Below, piece after piece: positions 1 to 11,105 of a stretch of 64,000 nt of DNA (positions are counted from its first letter, which is position 1; each line of letters starts with the position of its first letter). The notes under the pieces were generated by a model. That model ran no database searches. It was not told the origin of the DNA and saw only the letters and a program-made list of their open reading frames with translations. The position numbers and the translations under genes were made by a program. The stretch is taken from the NCBI RefSeq assembly GCF_963677005.1, contig NZ_OY781616.1, positions 434,001 to 498,000 of the forward strand, written 5' to 3'. The stretch is from Maridesulfovibrio sp. Lineage in GTDB: Bacteria > Desulfobacterota > Desulfovibrionia > Desulfovibrionales > Desulfovibrionaceae.

Positions 1-1060
1 GGCGCGGGGCAGGCAGCCAAAAAGAACGGGGGGCATTCCAGCTGAACAAAGGTCTGTCCTGTTTGGCGGATAGCCGATAGTTTCGGCGGTCCATGTCATT
101 CCACTGTGGTTCACATTCTTCCCGGACGACCGGATTTTCGTAGCGGGAGAGTTCCCATGGTGCCGTCTGATCCTTTGAAATTTTCAATTTGCAGGTTGTT
201 TCGTTCGCATACGCCATGAAAGATGTATTTTTACCCAGGCTGACCAAATGTGGATAGGCTTTAGCAAGCCTCGCCAAGTCTGAAGGGAAGGTTTTACAGA
301 TGAATGCCCGGCACTCTTCAAGGTGGGCGCGTAGTTCTTCAACGGTTGCTGCGTTTAAATTCAAGTCGGCGGGGAGCCCTCCTATGTGGTAGGCTTTGAA
401 CTCCTTCGGGGTGCAGCCCAGCAGTTTTAAGGCTTTTTGCAGGGAAAAACCGGCTTGCACAGATGAAAAAGCATGTCCGTGAAGCAGCAGGTGTAATTCT
501 TCCCGGCCGCTGTATTCTCCATAACTATGTACCGATTTCAGTTCTTTGTCCGCCAGGGGGCGGAGATTGTCCTGAACGGAACGAAAGTGAGTTGCATTTT
601 CTCCCCAGACAGATGTCATGCGGGCTGTTTTAACCGGATCGGCGCGTAGGGCAGCTTTTAAATTTACCCAGTCGGAAAGGTGAAATTGATAGAAATGCTG
701 CAGGTGCGTCTGAATAAAACGTATGTCTTGAATCAATTCGCGCACTAAGATTGCGCTTTCGGGCAGAACTACGTCGGCGGAATTTTCAACGGCCCTTATT
801 GCGGCGAGAGTATGGCCGTCATTGCATAGACAGTGTGCTTTGGGAGCGAAACAGAGCCGTCCTTGTCTGTCGTTTTTTCTTTGCAGCAACATATTTATGT
901 CTCGCATCATGCGTCCGGTGCTCCATGCTTTGTCCACCCGCCCATCTACCAGACGAATACAGGTGACAAATGTGTTGCCCTGACACTGAACAATTTTTTG
1001 AGCGACAGAATCCGGCTTGGCTGGCGATTCGGCCAGACGAACGGCTACGGAATACGGCAT
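1..1060 (-). CDS. Divergent [NiFe]-hydrogenase large-subunit-like protein (C-terminus outside window)
   Basis: Reading the minus strand from the ATG at 1060 gives an uninterrupted 353-codon frame that runs off the window edge. AGGAGG lies 4 bases upstream of the ATG. The order of motifs matches hydrogenase large subunits: a segment like RLVDGRVDKAWSTGRMMRD, then an L1-like region with HCLC at residues 76-79 and His83, an AVE at 91-93, then HLQHFYQFHLSDWVNL near 119-134 and a GGLP near 235. Active enzymes have CxxC in L1; here the first Cys aligns with His, and the Glu of the RGxE motif is Asn. The usual Ni-Fe site therefore looks incomplete. The C-terminal L2 motif cannot be seen. No small subunit lies upstream within the window. 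It is probably a non-catalytic or repurposed paralogue; the family call is strong and the function unknown. Confidence 0.72.
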   Translation of the reverse strand, partial: MPYSVAVRLAESPAKPDSVAQKIVQCQGNTFVTCIRLVDGRVDKAWSTGRMMRDINMLLQRKNDRQGRLCFAPKAHCLCNDGHTLAAIRAVENSADVVLPESAILVRELIQDIRFIQTHLQHFYQFHLSDWVNLKAALRADPVKTARMTSVWGENATHFRSVQDNLRPLADKELKSVHSYGEYSGREELHLLLHGHAFSSVQAGFSLQKALKLLGCTPKEFKAYHIGGLPADLNLNAATVEELRAHLEECRAFICKTFPSDLARLAKAYPHLVSLGKNTSFMAYANETTCKLKISKDQTAPWELSRYENPVVREECEPQWNDMDRRNYRLSAKQDRPLFSWNAPRSFWLPAPR

Positions 1061-1165
1061 TATGCCTCCTCATTTACCTGAGGAAAAGAGAAAGCGGGGA
1101 GTGGAAGGGCGACGCAGACGCAGAAAGGCGGCACGTCGTAACACGACACACTCGCCCTTGAGGTC
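1061..1165 (-). promoter_or_regulatory. Structured leader upstream of the hydrogenase-like gene
   Basis: Between the start codon at 1060 and about 1200, the minus strand can form a long stem-loop. AAGGGCGA (1105-1112) pairs with TCGCCCTT (1152-1159), and an inner stem GTCGT/ACGAC lies at 1135-1147. It would be in the 5' untranslated region of the gene at 1-1060. I do not recognise it as a known riboswitch class. The pairing is visible; any regulatory role is inferred. Confidence 0.35.
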
Positions 1166-1400
1166 AGAAATTCCCTTCCCGCAGGATGTGTAAATAATTA
1201 ATCTGATATCTCATTAACCGCGCAAGTGCTACTAGTCAATAGAATGTATTGGTGTGTTGTGATAATTTTATAAAAAGTAGCACGATGTGCGAGGTCTTGT
1301 GGTTGGGGGGGGTGGGCGAGTATTTGCTTTCTTGGTTGTGGTGTGGATCAGTATGCTTCGAATGCGTGTACAGGTCTTTGAGGAATTTAAGTGCTTTTAG
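1166..1400. other. Intergenic region, AT/GT-rich with a G run
   Basis: No credible gene. The top strand from about 1245 to 1345 is rich in T and G and contains an 8-G run followed by TGGG at 1305-1316. The stretch lies just downstream of the glycosyltransferase stop on the opposite strand. No clear terminator hairpin was found. Confidence 0.5.
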
Positions 1401-2735
1401 TCAGTTGTTTAAGTATGTTGACTCGGAAAAGTTTGCCACTATATCGTTGCCCTTGCCAAGATTGTTTTTCACTATCTCCACAAGTTTAGGCATTGATACT
1501 GAAGGGTTGGTTTTTACTATTTCTTTGAGCAAACCGAATGCTTTTTCTGGTTGTTGCAGTGCCGCATAGCTTTTAATTGCATGAACGTGATGGAATGTTT
1601 TTGCATCTTTGGATAATGAATTATAGATATGAATGTATTCTTCTGGGTCTGAGTTAACCATTGAATATGAAATACGCCAGCTGTTGTAGACTTCAATTTC
1701 GTAGTTGGATGATACTGCTTTAAATAAATCATTTTCAGAGTACCATCGTTGAGTCTGAGTGCAACCGGGATTTAAAATGTTGAGTAGGTGCTTGTAGGAA
1801 ACCGGGTGTTTATAGAAAACACTGTCCCGGTTTTCTGTATACATCTCTCTGGCAACAAAATATCTTCTGATGTACCATGACATGTGCGGATTTTCACCTT
1901 TTTTCAGCGCGTCATAATATTCTTTGCCACCTAATCTGGATTTGCAGTTTTCATCGGGTAAAGCCAATTTTGCCAATCGCGGCAGGGTGTGATCAGGGGC
2001 CCGGAAATTGAAGTGTTGAATAACTACTGCGTGATCGGATTCAAGAAGTTTTGTGTTCGAAATGAACCTGTGAAAGCTTCCCTTTATCTTGATATCTACC
2101 CCGTCACTGTCAAATCTGATTATATTATGTTTGTCATGGGCCATTTTGCAATAAACGGCAAATCCATCGCTGTCGATAGCCTCAAATTGAAAATCAGCTG
2201 GATGAAAACCAGGTACATTATATGGAGGATTAAGTGGGTAGTGGTTAGCGAAAGTTCCACCTATGACCCGAACATTATCATCCTGATCCGCGATCATTTC
2301 GCGTATCGTTGCATAACCCGGTGCTGAAGGAAATTCATCCGCGTCACAGAATATCCACCATGATCGGTCTACAAGGCTGTTTTTGGCAGTATTGTTGATA
2401 AGTTCAGTGATTGTCTGAGCTTTAAGCTCATCTGAAAATTTTTCTGAATATATTTCATCATACAAAACAGCTCCGCCTTCAATAGCGCATTGCATTGTGT
2501 TGTCCGGGCTGCAGTTGTCTATAATAAAAACGGTGTCCACGCCTTGCATATATAGATTTTTAATTGTGGCTTCGATTATGTCGCTTTCATACCATGTGAA
2601 AACTGCTGCAAATAAGTTAAACGGTTTTTGTTTGAAACCACATTTATCGGATTGCAGAATCATCCTGACAGGAGCTCGTTGATCCGAAATATACCTATAA
2701 TCAGAATTTTCAAATTTTTCTTTTTCTTCAGACAT
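1401..2735 (-). CDS. Family 2-type glycosyltransferase
   Basis: A 444-residue cytosolic protein. Residues about 40-165 show a GT-A fold: FAAVFTWYESDIIEATIKN, then VDTVFIIDNCSPDNT, then the metal/nucleotide-sugar DxD motif as WWIFCDADEF near residue 130. It resembles the Glyco_tranf_2_4 group that often modifies surface polysaccharide. The C-terminal ~130 residues are helical and could be TPR-like, but I cannot assign them. It stands alone with no polysaccharide genes nearby, and its AT content is visibly higher than that of katG next to it, which suggests horizontal acquisition. Donor and acceptor sugars cannot be told from the sequence. Confidence 0.75.
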   Translation of the reverse strand: MSEEKEKFENSDYRYISDQRAPVRMILQSDKCGFKQKPFNLFAAVFTWYESDIIEATIKNLYMQGVDTVFIIDNCSPDNTMQCAIEGGAVLYDEIYSEKFSDELKAQTITELINNTAKNSLVDRSWWIFCDADEFPSAPGYATIREMIADQDDNVRVIGGTFANHYPLNPPYNVPGFHPADFQFEAIDSDGFAVYCKMAHDKHNIIRFDSDGVDIKIKGSFHRFISNTKLLESDHAVVIQHFNFRAPDHTLPRLAKLALPDENCKSRLGGKEYYDALKKGENPHMSWYIRRYFVAREMYTENRDSVFYKHPVSYKHLLNILNPGCTQTQRWYSENDLFKAVSSNYEIEVYNSWRISYSMVNSDPEEYIHIYNSLSKDAKTFHHVHAIKSYAALQQPEKAFGLLKEIVKTNPSVSMPKLVEIVKNNLGKGNDIVANFSESTYLNN

Positions 2736-5330
<2,595 letters not shown>

Positions 5331-5341
5331 GGCGTTGATCG

Positions 5342-5376
5342 GCGGTGTCCCGGTTTATCCGGGGCACCGCTTTTTT
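5342..5376 (+). terminator. Rho-independent terminator of katG
   Basis: A GC-rich stem, GCGGTG-CCCGG pairing with CCGGG-CACCGC around a TTTAT loop, is followed by TTTTTT. It begins 11 bases after the katG stop. Confidence 0.9.
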
Positions 5377-5856
5377 GTTTTGTGGGATTTGTCGGTGGAT
5401 ATGTGGATAAGATTAAAGCAGCACATCTTCTCTCTCATTATTTTATTTAAAAATTAATATGTTACGGTATAGATTGCCGGATTTAGATCCTCTTGCTTTT
5501 TTATCTTTCGTGTCCTGAATAATATAGCCGCCCTGATCTTCAAATGCTTCATGTAAAATTAATATTTCATATGTATTTCATGATGTTTAGCAGGCTAGCG
5601 TAAGGCTGTTGCTCGTTGTTATGCATAATTTTGCCCGGTTGATTGTACTTGCTGCATGTTTTCTTTTTTAGTTCCCCTGTAAAATCAGCTCCCTGCTACT
5701 CCGATTAACCAGGCAGGGAAATTCTCATTGCACCATTCTCATGCTGCCGAATTACTACTAAGCAGGGTAGTGATGTCTTTTTTTACGTAAATCCGACATA
5801 TGGATGAGGTGGAGATTTGGGCTTTGGTTTAGTTTTTACCAAAAGAAGGAACATTT
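5377..5856. other. Long intergenic region with one dyad
   Basis: About 480 AT-rich bases with no credible open frame. One dyad is visible: TCCCTGC (5690-5696) pairing with GCAGGGA (5713-5719) across a 16-base loop, without a T run. It presumably contains the promoter of the DsrE-like gene; I cannot place it. Confidence 0.4.
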
Positions 5857-6195
5857 ATGAGTAACAAATTGAATATGTTGTGGACAAATGCCGATCCCGT
5901 TACTTCTGAACTGATGGTGATGATGTATGCGCACAATGCCATCAAGAACGGCTGGTGGGACGAGGTGCGGGTGATTGTCTGGGGTGCTCCGGCAAAGCTT
6001 GTAGCAGAAAATGTCCATATCCAACAGCTGATGGCTGATGCCAGAGAAGCCGGTGTTGAATTCAGCGCTTGTGAAGCATGCGCAAATCAGTTGGGAGTAA
6101 AGGCTCAACTTGAAGCTCTTGATCTTGAACTGAAGTTCTGGGGGGCTCCTTTAACCGAACTCATCAAAAATAATGAACATCTGATTACTATCTAA
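5857..6195 (+). CDS. DsrE-family small protein
   Basis: A 112-residue soluble protein resembling the DsrE/DsrF/TusD fold. It begins with LNMLWTNADPVTSELMVMMYA, has WWDEVRVIVWGAPAKLV in the middle, and carries a Cys pair in CEACANQLGV near residues 69-78, the position where DsrE-like proteins often carry a sulfur-handling Cys. The start has AGAAGGA upstream. It is a lone gene between long spacers. Members of this family relay sulfur or act as uncharacterised sulfur-related proteins; a specific role here is not shown. Confidence 0.75.
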   Translation: MSNKLNMLWTNADPVTSELMVMMYAHNAIKNGWWDEVRVIVWGAPAKLVAENVHIQQLMADAREAGVEFSACEACANQLGVKAQLEALDLELKFWGAPLTELIKNNEHLITI

Positions 6196-6336
6196 TGATC
6201 AGAATGTATTGTAATATTTCAGACCATAAGGTCTGGTAATCTATTCAGCGGTTCTCCGGGTGCCGCTGGATAGAATACTGATGCAGACTCTTGCGGACCC
6301 GTGAAAGCGGGGCGGATTTCGTCTGCTCGGACATGG

Positions 6337-6371
6337 AAATGCCCTTGAAAATCTTCAGGGGCATTTTCTGT
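6337..6371 (+). terminator. Probable terminator downstream of the DsrE-like gene
   Basis: AAATGCCC (6337-6344) pairs with GGGCATTT (6359-6366), followed by a T-rich stretch. A smaller dyad CAGACC-ATAA-GGTCTG sits immediately after the stop codon at about 6221-6236, but without a T run. Confidence 0.6.
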
Positions 6372-6447
6372 TTCAAATTGTTGGTAAAGGTTGATAGCTA
6401 CCTGTATCCATACTTTTTTTAATCCGATCAAATGCAGAGGACATAAA

Positions 6448-7047
6448 ATGGAACTTGAACAACTACTGGAAATATTTGATAGCGGCAGTCCCATAAAGGG
6501 CGGTTCCGAAGAGCACACGTTGCTCGTGAAGTACAGTAATGAAGCCATGCGCATAACAGCAGAACTGAATGGCTCATACCATACTCCGGAAGAGACCCGA
6601 AAGCTGATGTCGGAGCTTATCGGGAAACAGGTAGACGAGACTTTTATGGTGTTTCCACCGTTCTATACTGATTTCGGGAAAAATATTCATATCGGGAAAA
6701 ACGTGTTTATCAATTCGTGCTGCAATTTTCAGGATCAGGGTGGGATCACCATCAAAGACGGAGCACTCATCGGACACAAAGTGGTTCTCGCTACTGTCAA
6801 TCATGGATATGCCCCGGAAAAGCGGCAGCTGAACTACCCGGCTCCGATCGTAATCGGCAAAAATGTCTGGATCGGTTCAAGCTCCACTATCCTGCAGGGT
6901 GTGACCATCGGGGATGACGCCATTGTCGCGGCTGGAGCGGTGGTAACAAAGGATGTCGCTCCGGGCACGATAGTGGGCGGAGTTCCGGCGAAATTCATTA
7001 AAACCGTTGCCGAGGCGGAAAGGGAAAAGGAACTTTCCGGGAAGTAA
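6448..7047 (+). CDS. Sugar O-acetyltransferase, left-handed beta-helix (Maa/NodL type)
   Basis: A 199-residue acetyl-CoA-dependent acetyltransferase. The N-terminal ~60 residues form the helical cap seen in maltose O-acetyltransferase-type enzymes ([28 protein letters not shown] shortened). Hexapeptide repeats follow ([18 protein letters not shown], then [30 protein letters not shown]). The catalytic His is in the [10 protein letters not shown] loop. The ATG at 6448 is chosen because GCAGAGG precedes it by 7 bases and the product then starts like the family. The acceptor sugar is unknown. Confidence 0.88.
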   Translation: MELEQLLEIFDSGSPIKGGSEEHTLLVKYSNEAMRITAELNGSYHTPEETRKLMSELIGKQVDETFMVFPPFYTDFGKNIHIGKNVFINSCCNFQDQGGITIKDGALIGHKVVLATVNHGYAPEKRQLNYPAPIVIGKNVWIGSSSTILQGVTIGDDAIVAAGAVVTKDVAPGTIVGGVPAKFIKTVAEAEREKELSGK

Positions 7048-7250
7048 TATTTTTTTGCAGAAATAGTGCAGCTTTTATTTTTCGTGTCTGCCCTAATGCC
7101 TGGACTAAGGACGTTTCTGGCTTCGTAAAAAGTTCTTTTCCGCAGGATCAGGCAAGAAATATGGAGAATTGCGCATGCATCCGGGTCGGCAGGTATTGTA
7201 TGAAAAGATATTAGCGTACTCGGAAATATCATAACGGATGTGGTGAAAAA

Positions 7251-8381
7251 ATGTATAGATGGGGACACAGGATGCTTTTGCTGTTTTTGCTCATTATCGT
7301 ATGCCTGACGATGGCCGCATGCGCTATTCTCAATCAGGAAAAATTCGGAAAAACTCCCGAAGGTGATCAACTTGTCCGGTTGGAATCGTCACCCAATTAT
7401 TCTGACGGAGAATTCAGGAATCAGATTCCGACAACGGTTCTTGCGGAAGGGCAAAGCACCATTAAGATTATTGTGAACGGATGGTTTTCCAGTAAGGAGC
7501 GGTTGCGCCCGGAAGAGCCTCTTCCGACTGTGCGGACCGATCTTTCCGGTCCGGATGCTCTGGACCGGAACAAGGATGTTCTTATCTGGCTGGGCCATTC
7601 AGCGTATTTTATTCAATTGGGTGGCAGTCGTATTCTTGTGGACCCCGTTTTCAGTGATCACGCCGCTCCGTTTTCCTTCCTGAATAAGACTTTTCCGGGA
7701 ACCGATCTCTATACCCCGGATGATATGCCGGAAATAGACTGCCTGCTTATAACTCACGACCATTGGGACCATCTGGACTATTATACTGTCCTTGCCCTGA
7801 AGCAAAAGGTCAGGGAAGTAATCTGCCCTCTGGGTGTCGGAGCATATTTCGAGTTCTGGGGATATCCCAAAGATAGAATACGCGAAGTCGACTGGTATAC
7901 GACTGTAAATCATGAAAACGGGCTTTCCGTTTCGGCCGTTCCGGCCAGACATTATTCCGGCCGGTCATTCTCCAAAAACAAGACCCTCTGGGCCGGTTTT
8001 GTCATTGAAGCTGACGGGCGGCGTATTTTTCTGAGCGGCGATAGCGGGTACGGGCCGCATTTCAAGGACATCGCAAATAAATTCGGTAAGTTCAATCTGG
8101 CAGCATTGGATGGAGGGCAGTATGATTCCCGCTGGCCCCTTATTCATATGACCCCGGAAGAAGCTGTGCGTGCCTGCGAGGATCTCGGAGCTGAAAACAT
8201 GCTCCTTGCCCATGTGGGCAGGTTTTGTATTTCGGCGCATTCCTGGGATGAGCCGTTTATACGGGCGGCTGAGGCCGGTAGGGGCAGGGATTTCCATCTC
8301 CTTACCCCGAAGATCGGCGAGCCGGTAAATCTTGACGGTTCGGGGAATGATTTTACCGCCTGGTGGGAAGGTCTTAATTAA
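7251..8381 (+). CDS. Metallo-beta-lactamase-fold lipoprotein (NAPE-PLD/UlaG-like)
   Basis: A 376-residue predicted lipoprotein. An N-terminal hydrophobic stretch, MLLLFLLIIVCLTMAAC, ends in a lipobox with Cys at about residue 24. The metal-binding motif HxHxDH is present in LLITHDHWDHLDYYT, followed downstream by His in PARHYSGRSF, Asp in FLSGDSGYG and His in LLAHVGRF. The layout matches the Lactamase_B_2 group of N-acyl-phosphatidylethanolamine phospholipase D-like hydrolases. It should sit in the inner or outer membrane facing the periplasm. The start at 7251 has only a weak site (GTGGTGAAAAA); the ATG at 7272 is an alternative. The substrate is not known. Confidence 0.85.
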   Translation: MYRWGHRMLLLFLLIIVCLTMAACAILNQEKFGKTPEGDQLVRLESSPNYSDGEFRNQIPTTVLAEGQSTIKIIVNGWFSSKERLRPEEPLPTVRTDLSGPDALDRNKDVLIWLGHSAYFIQLGGSRILVDPVFSDHAAPFSFLNKTFPGTDLYTPDDMPEIDCLLITHDHWDHLDYYTVLALKQKVREVICPLGVGAYFEFWGYPKDRIREVDWYTTVNHENGLSVSAVPARHYSGRSFSKNKTLWAGFVIEADGRRIFLSGDSGYGPHFKDIANKFGKFNLAALDGGQYDSRWPLIHMTPEEAVRACEDLGAENMLLAHVGRFCISAHSWDEPFIRAAEAGRGRDFHLLTPKIGEPVNLDGSGNDFTAWWEGLN

Positions 8382-8497
8382 GGTAATTATTGTCGTAGCT
8401 CTGCTGGCTGGGAACATGGATATAGCCGTATTGACGCATTAGGTTGATCGTAACGTTAACTGTTTCTACATGGGTTAATAACCAGGGAGGAATCATT

Positions 8498-9427
8498 ATG
8501 GATCGGCGCGATTTTATAAAAAAAGTTGTCAGTTGCGGAATAGTTGCCGGATCGACTTTGGCGCTCGGCAGGGTGGACAGTTTCTGGTCTGCCGCCATTG
8601 CCTCCGAACCAGATACTCACTGGGATCTGATCGCCGTCCGTGGCGGTGAGCCCGATGTCATGTTTGATGCCGCTATCGATGCTTATGGCGGCATGCAGAA
8701 TTTCGTCACCCGCGGAAGCAGGGTTGTTGTAAAACCGAATGTTGGTTGGGATGTGTCTCCGGAACTGGGGGCAAACACCAACCCTCTGCTTGTCGGCAGG
8801 ATTGTGGAGCACTGCGTTGAGGCCGGAGCTGCCGAAGTTGTTGTCTTTGACCATACCTGTGATAACTGGCGGCAATGCTACATAAACAGCGGAATCAGAA
8901 AAGCGGTTGAGCAGGCCGGAGGAAAAGTGATTTCAGCCGACAGTCAGGAATACTATCGGGAGGTCTCCGTTCCGCAGGCGAAAAGGCTGAAGAGCACAAT
9001 GGTCCATAAAGCCCTGCTTGATGCCGATGTTTTTATCAATGTGCCGGTGCTCAAAGACCATTCTTCCACCAGAATTACCGCCGGAATGAAAAACTCCATG
9101 GGGGTCGTCTGGGATCGCTGGTACTGGCATCGCAATGACCTTCATCAATGTATTGCGGACTTCGCGTCCTTTCGCAAACCGGACCTGACGGTTGTTGACG
9201 CGTATAACGTCATGAAGCGTAACGGCCCGAGGGGAATATCCGGTAATGATGTCATGGCAATGAAGGCGCAGGTTCTTTCCACTGATCCTGTTGCCGCAGA
9301 TGCGGCCGCAGCCAAGCTGTTCGGAGTTGAGCCTGCTGAAATAAGACACATCCGTCTGGCGGCGGAAATGAATCTTGGCCGGATGGAGCTCAAGGACTTG
9401 CACATCAACCGAATCAAACTGGGCTAG
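8498..9427 (+). CDS. Tat-exported DUF362 protein
   Basis: A 309-residue protein of the DUF362 family. The N-terminus reads MDRRDFIKKVVSCGIVAG, a twin-arginine type signal. DUF362 features follow: GSRVVVKPNVGWD near residue 75, a DHTCDNW segment, and VFINVPVLKDHSSTRITAGMKN. The ATG at 8498 is preceded by GGGAGGA; an upstream in-frame start at 8444 would bury the signal. The stop is one base before the start of the polyferredoxin gene, so the two are translationally coupled. Family members are often fused to or paired with ferredoxins, suggesting an exported redox or metal-handling role. The reaction is unknown. Confidence 0.85.
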   Translation: MDRRDFIKKVVSCGIVAGSTLALGRVDSFWSAAIASEPDTHWDLIAVRGGEPDVMFDAAIDAYGGMQNFVTRGSRVVVKPNVGWDVSPELGANTNPLLVGRIVEHCVEAGAAEVVVFDHTCDNWRQCYINSGIRKAVEQAGGKVISADSQEYYREVSVPQAKRLKSTMVHKALLDADVFINVPVLKDHSSTRITAGMKNSMGVVWDRWYWHRNDLHQCIADFASFRKPDLTVVDAYNVMKRNGPRGISGNDVMAMKAQVLSTDPVAADAAAAKLFGVEPAEIRHIRLAAEMNLGRMELKDLHINRIKLG

Positions 9428-9428
9428 G

Positions 9429-11018
9429 ATGTCTTACCGGTATCTGAAAACTGCGCGGGTGGTCATTTCTGTTGCGTTCCTTGTCTCGATTTCATTCCTG
9501 TTTTTAGATTTCAGGGAGATCGGCGCAAGGAAAATTGCAGAAGAAGTGCTTTACCTGCAGTTCGTGCCATCATTTCTGAAATTTATAAGTGAGGCTGCAC
9601 TTGGTGCCGCCGGTTTTCTTTTTGTGCTGGGAGCAACTCTGCTGTTCGGGCGTATATACTGTTCCTTTGTCTGTCCCCTCGGTTCATTGCAGGATGCTTT
9701 CAGCCGGGTTGCTCATATCAGGCGCTTTCGGTCCGCTAAAAAGCGCTACAGGTATTCCGCACCGCACAACGTATTGCGCTATGGAATCCTTGCCTTGACC
9801 GTGATCTTTCCGGCCGTCGGCATAGGATTGCCTCTCAATATTCTGGATCCGTTCAGTAACTTCGGCAGAATTCTATCCGACATTGCCCGGCCAGTAGTCC
9901 TCATCATCAATAATGCGACAGCATATCTGGCTGAAGCTTTCGGCTATCCGGGAGTGTATCATGTTCAGATGCCGTCCGTATCCATTGTTTCTTTGGGTAC
10001 GGCTTTTCTTATGTTGCTGGTGGCGGGCTGGTTGAGTGCGCGGCATGGGCGGCTGTATTGCAATTCAATCTGTCCGGTTGGCACTCTGTTGGGACTCATA
10101 TCCAAATATTCGCTCTTCCGCGTCCGGATAGTTCCTTCCGCGTGCCGGGAGTGCGGAGCATGTGAGCGTATCTGCAAGTCCGGCTGTATTGATATTGGGA
10201 AAAAGTCCGTTGATCCAACCCGCTGTGTCGGGTGCTACAACTGCCTTTCCGTCTGTCCGGATCAGGCCATGCGGTTATCCTTTGCTATTCCGAAGGATTC
10301 GGAACGGGAAGTCCCGCCTGCCGGGCGCAGGAATTTTCTGACTGTATTTACCGCACTGGGACTCGGTTTTGTTGCTTCAAGGGCTGAAGCGCAACAAGTT
10401 AAACGGATAATTCAAAGCCGTCCTACCGTGATACCGGAAAAAAGGACCAGTCCGATTTCTCCTCCCGGATCAATGGGGGTAGAGCAATTCCTTTCCCAAT
10501 GCACCGCCTGCCATCTGTGCGTTTCAACCTGTCCCTCACGGGTGCTCGTTCCGTCATTTCTGGATTATGGTTTGAACGGGATCATGATGCCGCAGATGTC
10601 ATTTCTCTCCGGTCATTGCAATTTTGATTGCACAGTCTGTTCCGAGGTCTGCCCCAGCGGAGCGATTCGTCCGTTGGACAAAGAGAAGAAGCACAGTACT
10701 CAAGTCGGTGTGGCTGAATTTATCCGTGAGAACTGTGTTGTCTATACTGATAATACCAATTGCGGAGCCTGTTCCGAACATTGTCCGACCAAGGCTGTGC
10801 ATATGGTGCCGTATGTCGGAGGGGTCGACCGCAGGCTTGTAATACCTGAAGTTGACGCGACTCTTTGCGTGGGGTGTGGAGGGTGTGAGCATGCCTGCCC
10901 AACGCGGCCGTACAAGGCTATTTATGTAAATGGAAATCCCGTGCATAAACTTGCCAGAAAGCCGGAAGAGAAACCTTTGGAACAGCCTGTTGATGACATT
11001 GGAGATTTTCCATTCTGA
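9429..11018 (+). CDS. Membrane polyferredoxin, NapH-NapG-like fusion
   Basis: A 529-residue membrane iron-sulfur protein. The first ~210 residues hold hydrophobic helices and two CxxxCP motifs (CSFVCPLGSLQD, CNSICPVGTLLG), the signature of NapH/NosR-type quinol oxidases. Two 4Fe-4S motifs follow (CRECGACERICKSGC, CVGCYNCLSVCP). Near residue 299 there is an internal RRNFLT plus hydrophobic stretch, just like a Tat signal, and then a NapG-like half with four more Cys clusters (CTACHLCVSTCP, CNFDCTVCSEVCP, CGACSEHCP, CVGCGGCEHACP). It probably passes electrons between the quinone pool and the exported DUF362 partner encoded one base upstream. The start is at 9429, not the earlier in-frame codon. 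Confidence 0.88.
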   Translation: MSYRYLKTARVVISVAFLVSISFLFLDFREIGARKIAEEVLYLQFVPSFLKFISEAALGAAGFLFVLGATLLFGRIYCSFVCPLGSLQDAFSRVAHIRRFRSAKKRYRYSAPHNVLRYGILALTVIFPAVGIGLPLNILDPFSNFGRILSDIARPVVLIINNATAYLAEAFGYPGVYHVQMPSVSIVSLGTAFLMLLVAGWLSARHGRLYCNSICPVGTLLGLISKYSLFRVRIVPSACRECGACERICKSGCIDIGKKSVDPTRCVGCYNCLSVCPDQAMRLSFAIPKDSEREVPPAGRRNFLTVFTALGLGFVASRAEAQQVKRIIQSRPTVIPEKRTSPISPPGSMGVEQFLSQCTACHLCVSTCPSRVLVPSFLDYGLNGIMMPQMSFLSGHCNFDCTVCSEVCPSGAIRPLDKEKKHSTQVGVAEFIRENCVVYTDNTNCGACSEHCPTKAVHMVPYVGGVDRRLVIPEVDATLCVGCGGCEHACPTRPYKAIYVNGNPVHKLARKPEEKPLEQPVDDIGDFPF

Positions 11019-11105
11019 TGATTTAATCAGTCCTTGAATATGTTGCAGGAAGGCTTTATCTGTTTCCGTGTTCCATGATCGTGTTTAAAATAAATGGAGA
11101 CGGAT

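Noticed and set aside
1061..1165. Known metal or cofactor riboswitch before the hydrogenase-like gene
   Set aside because: I could not match the conserved bases of any class I know; it is kept only as an unassigned structured leader.
6834..7370. 178-codon frame on the minus strand
   Set aside because: It runs antisense across the acetyltransferase end, the spacer and the lipoprotein start; composition is not protein-like.
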